Source: Impatiens glandulifera
Lineage: Eukaryota; Streptophyta; Magnoliopsida; Ericales; Balsaminaceae
DNA: 64,000 nucleotides
Direction: 5' to 3'
NCBI RefSeq assembly: GCF_907164915.1
Contig: NC_061862.1
Coordinates: forward strand, 127,543,641-127,607,640
Part shown: in pieces, positions 57,775 to 64,000 of the stretch
How positions within the stretch are numbered: position 1 is the first letter of the stretch
Layout: every line of letters begins with the position of its first letter
Made by a program: the position numbers and the translations under genes
Notes under the pieces: generated by a model
What the model was told of the DNA's origin: nothing
The model's input: only the letters and a program-made list of their open reading frames with translations
The model's database searches: none

Positions 57775-58099
57775 ATGCTTAATTTGAATTTATCGGGTCG
57801 AGAGCTATAATTAATTTGGATATATATATATATATGTGAGAATAAATGGATACTTAGGTTGCATCGTAGGTTGACCCGCCCATAAATTTGAAACGGTTAA
57901 AAATAATATTAAAAATACTATATGTATGTTTCGAGTTTGTAACCTAATAAAACAAATATAACTCTTTAACCAACTAAACTAATAATACTTTATATTTTAA
58001 ATTCTACACAAAATTTGATGAACGCGTGACATTCATAACAATATAATATATATAATAATAATGCTTAATTTGAATTTGTCGGTTCGAGAGTTGTGGTTA

Positions 58100-58136
<37 letters not shown>

Positions 58137-58330
58137 TAAATGGATACTTGGGTCAGATCGTGGGTTGACCCGCCCATAAATTTGAAATGGTTACAAATAA
58201 AATTTAAAATGATATATGTATGTTTCGAACTTGTAACCTAAAAAAATACAACCCATTAACCAACTAAGCTAATTAGACTTTATATTTTAAATTCTACACA
58301 AAATTTGATGAACGCTTGACATTCATAATA

Positions 58331-58362
<32 letters not shown>

Positions 58363-59060
58363 GCTTATTTTGAATTTTTCGGGATCGAGAACTGTGATTA
58401 ATTTGGATATATATGTGAGAATAAATGGATACTTGGGTCGGATCGTGGGTTGTCCTGCCCATAAACTTGAAAAGGTTAAAAATAAAATTAAAAATGCTAT
58501 ATATATTTGTTTTGAACTTGTATCCTAATAAAACAAATATAACTCTTTAACCAACTAAACTAATAAGATTTTATATTTTAAATTTTACTCAAAATTTGAT
58601 GAATGCGTGACATTCATAACAATATATATATATAATAATGCTTAATTTGAATTTGTCGGGTCAAGAGCTGTGGCTAATTTGGATATATATGTGAGAATAA
58701 ATGAATACTTGGATCAAATCGTGGGTTGCCCGCCCATAAACTTGAAACGGTTAAAAATAAAAATAAAAATGTTATATGTATATTTCGAACTTGTAATCTA
58801 ACAAAACAAGAATAACCCTTTAACCAACTAAATTAATAAGATTTTATATTTTAAATTATACACAAAATTTGATGAACGCGTGATATTCATAACAATATAA
58901 TCTATTATTATATATATAATAATATTTAATTTTAATTTGTCGAGTTGAGAGTTGTAGTTAATTTGGATATATATTTGAGAGTAAATAGATACTTAGGTCA
59001 GATCGTTGGTTGATCCGCCCATAAACTTAAATGGTTAAAAATAAAATTAAAAATGTTATA
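57771..59060. repeat. five tandem copies of a ~285 bp unit with tRNA-like boxes
   Basis: Units start at about 57,771, 58,058, 58,358, 58,635 and 58,919. Each reads 'aatgcttaatttgaatttgtcgggt', 'tgggttgacccgcccataaa', 'gaacttgtaaccta', 'ctttaaccaactaaactaa' and 'aaaatttgatgaacgcgtgacattcataa', then a variable (AT)n run. On the minus strand each contains TAGTTTAGTTGG (an A-box form) and, 30-35 bases later, a GTTCGAA B-box core, the order of a tRNA-type polymerase III promoter. The fifth unit is truncated. No tRNA can fold fully, so a SINE-like or tRNA-derived origin is an inference. Confidence 0.8.
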
Positions 59061-59660
59061 TATATAGAATGTTGGGAATGTTGGGACGCACATAGAAATT
59101 ATAAAAAAAATGTAAATTCAACAATAAAAAAATTACAATACTTTTAAAATATGTACTCAATGTGTCTTATACACAAAATTATAAAATTATTTCAACAATC
59201 ATAAGTGGTCTATCGATTAAATTGTTAACATTTCATACTTAAGATCAGAGTTCGAATCCTTCTAAAATTAATTATTATATGTGGGTGCCCGATCATTGAT
59301 AGATGAAGCAGAAACAAAAATGTCGGTTTGAGTTACACAAATATTGGTGAGAAAATTTAAGATCCATCCACGGAGGGTGATTTAGAGCATATCGAATCAT
59401 GAGAATGTGTGCTTAAGTAAAACAAACATTGGTGAGAAAATTTAAATGTTCGTCAACGGGGGTGATTCAGGGCTTAAGATCATACCGAAAGGTATAATAG
59501 AATGTTTAAGAATGCATCCATGAAGACCGCAAAAATCTTCCATGGAGGGTGAGCAAAAAGCATAGTCGAATGTTTAAGTATGGCGGGAATTGAGAATAGT
59601 TTGGGTTAATAATACATCATTGAAAGATAATTTAGATGATATATATGGATGCAAGATATT
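59061..59660 (+). repeat. possible tRNA-derived SINE-like sequence and short repeats
   Basis: Near 59,198-59,262, 'gtggtctatcgattaaattgttaac...agagttcgaatccttct' has the layout of a tRNA-like A box and a good B box (GAGTTCGAATCC). Downstream a block of about 80 bp ('ggtgagaaaatttaa..ccacggagggtgattta') occurs about twice (59,344 and 59,430). I cannot define element ends. Confidence 0.35.
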
Positions 59661-59939
59661 TAAATAATATATTTTTTTAGTATTAAATTATTAATTATAT
59701 ATATATACAAAAATTCATAAAATATAATAAATATTTATTATTTTAATTTATAATGTTCTTATATATATATTTTAAAAAATATATAAATTAGAAAAGAAAT
59801 TTAACTAAATACGTTAAGTGTTAAGTTTTTAAAGTGATCGATTTTTTTTTATTATTATTATAAAAATAAAATAAAACATTATATACTAAATAATATTTTA
59901 GATTTGAGAAAAAAATAAAAAATTAAAAAACAAAAATAT

Positions 59940-60020
<81 letters not shown>

Positions 60021-60489
60021 TTTACTAAAAACACTAATATAAAAAAAATAAAAAAAATGTTTGTTAAAATAAATTTGAAATGTTTTTCAAACTTTATATA
60101 CTTAACCAATTTGAAAATATAAATAAACATTAAATTTGGATTAAATTTAATTTATTTTTTCAAATGAAAAACAATTCAAATATTATTTTTATTTAAAATA
60201 TTTATATATAAATAATATTTTGTTTATATTTTTAATCGTACGTGATCCATGCTAGCGGACTTAAATCCACTTAAAATTATAGTAGGATCATTTTTCATAC
60301 CATTATTATGAAACTTGTTATAACTTTAAAATTTTAATATTATATATTGCATAAAATATTTTTGAAAAGATATTTGTTCTCCAGATTTATGTGAAAATAA
60401 TGTAAAAGAAAATAGCGTAATAGGATAAAAAAGAGGCTTATCTCGGAGCAGACAGAATGTACGTCGAAACTCGATAACTCAAATGCACG
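59661..60489. other. AT-rich stretch with a long (TA)n tract
   Basis: No gene is seen. A (TA)n run occupies 59,940-60,013, and its repetition creates a spurious Tyr-Ile open frame on the minus strand. Confidence 0.7.
59940..60013. repeat. (TA)n microsatellite
   Basis: A TA dinucleotide run of about 74 bp. Confidence 0.95.
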
Positions 60490-60720
60490 TTTCATGAGAT
60501 AATCAGGCTATCATTCATATCACCTACAACCCTGTATTCCACGAGAAAATGAAATATATAGAAGTCAACTTTCTGTTCTAAAGAAAAAGAAGGTCTTATC
60601 TCCACAAGACATGTTTGTACTAGAAAAGAACTTGCTTATGTATTTAGGAAGGCTATACCAAAAAGAAAAGTAAAGGTATATGTGAGAAGTAAGGCATATT
60701 TGCTTCAGTTTGAGGGAGAG
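60490..60720 (+). pseudogene. copia RNase H C-terminal fragment
   Basis: The translation reads YNPVFHEKMKYIEVNF (60,525-60,575) and, after a frame change, LISTRHVCTRKELAYVFRKA (about 60,595-60,655), then IPKRKVK. This is the end of a copia RNase H and pol tail ('NPVFHERTKHIEVDCHF...LADVFTKA'). A purine tract (gtttgagggagag) ends at 60,720 and is followed by TGTTTAAGGAATG, a probable LTR start. Everything upstream is missing. It belongs to a copia lineage different from the other copies in the window. Confidence 0.7.
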
Positions 60721-61375
60721 TGTTTAAGGAATGTATATTATATATATATATATATATATTGGTAAGAGTCCTTAGAAGTTAAATTAGTTGAGAATCATGG
60801 AGATTAGCTTAGAATTGGGGACGCCATAAAATCAAGCATTACGATCATTTTTTTTTTAATTTTAGTATTGTCACCGAGGATAGTGTAGTGTGTAAAAGGA
60901 ACTCCTACATATACTTGGTCTGCTACGAACCAAATCACCTATGGTGAGTTAATGCGAAACAGGACATGCTCCGTAAGAGTCCAACTCCGCTCCTATTACA
61001 AAACGAACTCTACCTTGAGAAAGTCTTAGACGAGAATTCTCAATCGGTGATTATTTTCACTCATTCATAATTCATCATACTTAAAGTCAAAGTCACGACA
61101 TGGGAGCGTAACACTCTTTTTATTTTCTTATCTCATTAAATTAAGAGTTAGAGTGGCGTGGGACCAAATCTAATAAGGCCCAACTAACCCCTTGTCTTTT
61201 GTGTCCACTCTAATCATATAGTAACCATTCACCCATAAATGTACTATGTAACTACTACTTAGTACCTCAAAGTTGTCCTAGTCTCCCTTTCTGTTTTCGT
61301 ACTTTCCATTGCTTTGTTTCCTCCTTCGTAACAACTTTTATGTAAGAATAGGCGCTTAGGATTTTTTGCTAGGTA
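60721..61375. other. probable copia LTR start, then unassigned sequence
   Basis: The first bases follow the copia purine tract and are probably LTR. An (AT)n run lies at about 60,732-60,760. From about 60,880 the base composition becomes more even, up to the plastid-type tRNA. I cannot tell whether this part is organellar in origin or LTR. Confidence 0.35.
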
Positions 61376-61457
61376 CGGAAAGAGAGGGATTTGAACCCTT
61401 GTAAAAGCCTACATAAAAGTTCCAATTCTACTCCTTGAACCACTCGACCATCTCTCC
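61376..61457 (-). tRNA. trnS-GGA: plastid-type tRNA-Ser(GGA), transferred and mutated copy
   Basis: On the minus strand the 82 bases start GGAGAGATGGTCGAGTGGTT and end CCCTCTCTTTCCG. Acceptor ends GGAGAGA/TCTTTCC pair in the class II serine tRNA manner. The anticodon arm contains TTGGAAC with anticodon GGA. The T-arm reads AGGGTTCAAATCCCT, where the usual TTCGA is TTCAA. From memory it matches chloroplast trnS-GGA with several changes and a shorter variable arm. In nuclear DNA this would be a plastid (or mitochondrion-relayed) insertion and probably not a working nuclear gene. Confidence 0.75.
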
Positions 61458-62689
61458 TACATATTCGTTTCTTGATTTTGAACCTTCAAATTTGAATGAT
61501 CGAATTGAACACCAACTACAAAATTATAAATAATATATTTTTTTTTGTTATGTTGTATGTCTTTGTTAAGTTTCGTCATTTTAACTTTTGTATGGAACAT
61601 ATATTTATCTAACAATATATTCATATTTTCTTTTTCATAATATACACAATAGTAATTTGTGTTATTATTAATAATATTTGCTGATACTTTGTGTAATTTC
61701 AATTAAGAGTTTTTTGAATCAAAATATTGGCACATAAAATATTGGATCATATATCACATGATTTATATACAAGAGATTAAAATATTTATTCATATATAAA
61801 TCATTCATCAAATAATCTTTACATTAGAAACTAAAATGATTAATCAATTAAAACATTTATTTCATCACATGAAATGTTTATACCGCATCTTTGATTAAAT
61901 CAAACATGACCATGACATTTGATTTCAAACAAACCAAATCAATTGAACACACATGTTTAATTACTTTATTTCTTAGTAAATCAATTAAGCCTTGATAGGA
62001 TCAAACAAAACCATTTTTTTTACAATATGTTATATTTGTCTTTTGAATCCACAATATTAATTATAGTTAAAACTTGATTCAATGTGTTTCAGTTGTAAGC
62101 TCTCCAGGGTAACATCTTCCACCGATAAGAAACATAGTCAACAATTCATATTGTTTCTTGCTTCTACTTATTAAAGCAAACAAATCAAACAACCACTCAA
62201 TATATACATGGAGAATTATATTAAGCATACATGTATACATGCACATGTATTTAGCTATTGCATGGTTAATTTTGATTAAAATAGAAACATAGTTATTTTA
62301 GTCTAATTAATTAAATTATTATACAAATTAATTATTATATATGACAACTAATGTTGTAGAAATTATAACTGAATTTTCTAATTTATTTTCTATTCTAATT
62401 AAATTTCATTATCATATTAACGATATTGCCCCCTTTTATATTAATAGTGTTATTCAACAATAACTAATCACCACATCTTTTGAATTATTTAAAAAATTCC
62501 GCTTCATCCTTTAGAAAATATTCATCAACTATTTTGTAACATCTATTTTTTTTTGAAATATTAAAGAAAGATTTTTTTTATAGCGTGAGCTTACTAGTAT
62601 AGCGCACTAAATATGTTTTAAAATGGTATGTATTTTGTCTTAAAATTATAGAAAATATATAAAAGTATTATGTTATAAAAAAAAATCGT
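61458..62689. other. AT-rich stretch, no gene recognised
   Basis: Scattered short frames only. The last part (62,540-62,690) probably belongs to the LTR that holds the 29 bp repeat array. Confidence 0.5.
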
Positions 62690-63062
62690 ATCGGTTAGAC
62701 TGGCACGTCTAACTACATATTTGTTAGACTAACACGTCTAACTACGTATCTGTTAGATTGACACGTCTAACTACGCATCTGTTAGACTGACAAGTCTAAC
62801 TACGTATCTGTTAGACTGGCACGTCTAACTACTTGTCTGTTAGACTGGTCTGTCTAACTACATATCTGTTAGACTAGCACGTCTAACTACATAACACGTC
62901 TAATTAGCCTGCTTAAACCACGTCTAAGTTAGCCAAATCTGATGCACTTGCATAGAAACAATTAGACGAATTGGCTTCGTTCATTCAATTTTTAATCATA
63001 GTTATGTTTTACTCATACATCATCATAATAACGTTAATCAAATTAAATTTGACCCAATAATT
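62540..63062 (-). repeat. probable 3' LTR of a Sirevirus-like element, minus strand
   Basis: On the minus strand a purine tract (catcaaaaagggggaaa, around 63,067-63,083) is followed within a few bases by TTGGGTCAAATTTAATTTG. This is the same arrangement as the tract and TGTTAAATT start at 17,012-17,030. The LTR would run left through the 29 bp array. Its far end is not defined. Confidence 0.45.
62690..62895. repeat. 29 bp tandem repeat, each unit a hairpin
   Basis: About seven units of 'tctgttagactgacacgtctaactacgta' (29 bp) follow each other, with a few substitutions. Each unit contains the inverted repeat GTTAGAC-n5-GTCTAAC. Decayed half-units continue to about 62,935. The array appears to lie inside an LTR read on the minus strand from about 63,060. 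Confidence 0.9.
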
Positions 63063-63209
63063 TCCCCCTTTTTGATGATGTTAAAACTTAGTTAACCGAT
63101 TAAAACAGTTATATGTATAATCAATGAATCAGCACAACAATATGAGCAAAAGATCATGTATTCATATGTTCAAAATATTAAGAGATACATAGCATGATCG
63201 ATAAATTAA

Positions 63210-63280
63210 AAATTTTCAAAAACAACAAAAGAAGAAAATTTTCAAAAACAACAAAAGATGAAAATTTTCAAAAACAACAT
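63210..63280. repeat. 26 bp triplication
   Basis: Three near-identical copies of 'aaaattttcaaaaacaacaaaagaag' follow one another. They lie between two C-rich tracts (tttccccctaag, tttccccctttttaacatcatc) that are purine-rich on the minus strand. Confidence 0.85.
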
Positions 63281-63419
63281 TCTTTCCCCCTAAGTTTAAG
63301 GCCATATCTATTCTTTTCCCCCTTTTTAACATCATCGGGAGGGAAGATTTCTACTGATCTCTTTCAGCTAGAAAGATCTCCCGATTTCTTTTCTTGAACT
63401 TAAGCCTCCTGGCTTGGAT

Positions 63420-63998
63420 AATGTAGTTAAGAACCTTTTGATAGTTCAAGACCCTCGAATATTTGATAAGAATCCCAGGTCCCCGACACTAGAAATGAAA
63501 GAAGGAAGGAACATGTTGAGCGGAGCAACATATCCAGGGGACCTCCTTTCAAACATTCCCACCAGGTTGTGGAAAATGACTCTCGACCAATTGATTGATG
63601 TCCCCTTAGTGATAGAAATTATTATCTCGAAGACCATCTTCGAGTAAGAGTTAGAACATCCATTGGCCAAGAGGGATCGGGAAATGATGTTGTTGAGTAA
63701 AAAAAATCAACTTTCAGGGAGGACTATAGTCCGGAGTTGTTGACAGGAACCAGAGTTCCATCATGAAGTGTGTCGGAGAAGACAAGTCCCATCTCGGATA
63801 GGACTTCTTCTGAAGACGTTGGGAACTCGGATAGCCCCTCGGTCGGATGGTTGAAGAACCAAGCAAACGATCCTTCAGTAAAATAATCAATGTCGTCGAA
63901 GATCTTTGCTATGATGATTCTACCGTCGTATAGCCCAACATTTTTGAAAAATTTACAAATCTCTGGTTCATGAATGATTACGGGAGCCTTGAGAAAAT
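63420..63998 (-). pseudogene. unidentified retroelement-associated reading frame
   Basis: On the minus strand, from the window edge, a frame is open for about 96 codons: it contains HEPEICKFFKNVGLYDGRII, IDYFTEGSFAWFFNHPTEGL and FSDTLHDGTLVPV, then stops. After a frame change it continues with MVFEIIISITKGTSINWSRV, IFHNLVGMFERRSPGYVAP and a short tail (63,446-63,670). I recall similar proteins of unknown function in asterid genomes, associated with long copia elements, but cannot name a domain. It lies just upstream (minus sense) of the purine tracts and LTR, so it is probably an extra frame near the 3' end of a Sirevirus-like element. The right end lies outside the window. Confidence 0.45.
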
Positions 63999-64000
63999 TT

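Noticed and set aside
59939..60130. Open frame with a long Tyr-Ile repeat
   Set aside because: It is the translation of a (TA)n microsatellite.
62690..62895. Regularly spaced 29 bp repeats suggesting a CRISPR array
   Set aside because: The units are contiguous with no unique spacers, the DNA is a plant nuclear genome, and no cas genes are present. It is an LTR tandem repeat.

Overview
This is a stretch of AT-rich plant nuclear DNA, most likely from a eudicot. The evidence is five-exon gene architecture with GT-AG introns, plant LTR-retrotransposon lineages (Sirevirus and other Ty1/copia, Tat-type Ty3/gypsy, chromovirus), hAT and CACTA-like DNA transposons, LINE remnants, long (AT)n tracts and a plastid-derived tRNA. 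The species cannot be read from the sequence. Only one ordinary host gene is visible; nearly everything else is transposon sequence at different stages of decay, much of it nested.

Layout. 1-9.2 kb: a decayed Tat-type gypsy integrase followed by non-coding tail repeats (a 743 bp array of alternating 36/42 bp units), a solo Sirevirus-type LTR on the minus strand (5.68-7.48 kb) and a 482 bp hAT MITE with a perfect 8 bp target duplication. 9.2-15.1 kb: a copia element with both LTRs and all pol domains, broken by stops and frameshifts. 15.1-17.0 kb: probable Tat-type LTR sequence with a 22 bp minisatellite. 17.0-23.4 kb: a Sirevirus with a 5' LTR and gag-PR-INT-RT-RNase H, cut off before its 3' end. 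23.4-26.2 kb: a CACTA-like non-autonomous element built of palindromic CCGAAAGTT arrays. 26.2-36.4 kb: mostly intergenic, with a copia gag scrap, a LINE 3' end, an 860 bp inverted repeat and a degenerate minisatellite.

36.45-41.92 kb, minus strand: a spliced gene for a 208-residue protein of the mitochondrial inner-membrane-protease / signal-peptidase (S26) family. All junctions are GT-AG and in phase. The Ser and Lys positions of the catalytic dyad are Glu and Arg, which suggests a non-catalytic member. Its introns hold a LINE fragment and two related MITE copies. Two further hAT elements lie upstream; one (42,960-44,122) has a perfect 8 bp duplication and a transposase remnant with a TTF/ZMYM1-like start.

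44.7-55.6 kb: an old chromovirus invaded twice by elements that keep gag but lack reverse transcriptase. The first (45,857-49,138, plus strand) lost RT, RNase H and most of integrase. The second (51,141-53,465, minus strand) has nearly identical LTRs, a perfect 5 bp duplication and an open 386-codon gag frame, so it is the youngest insertion in the window. 55.6-64 kb: a perfect 25 bp hairpin, copia 3' remnants, a five-copy ~285 bp tandem repeat carrying tRNA-like boxes, a plastid-type trnS-GGA copy, a 29 bp palindromic repeat array, and the 3' end of a probable Sirevirus-like element with an unidentified reading frame on the minus strand.
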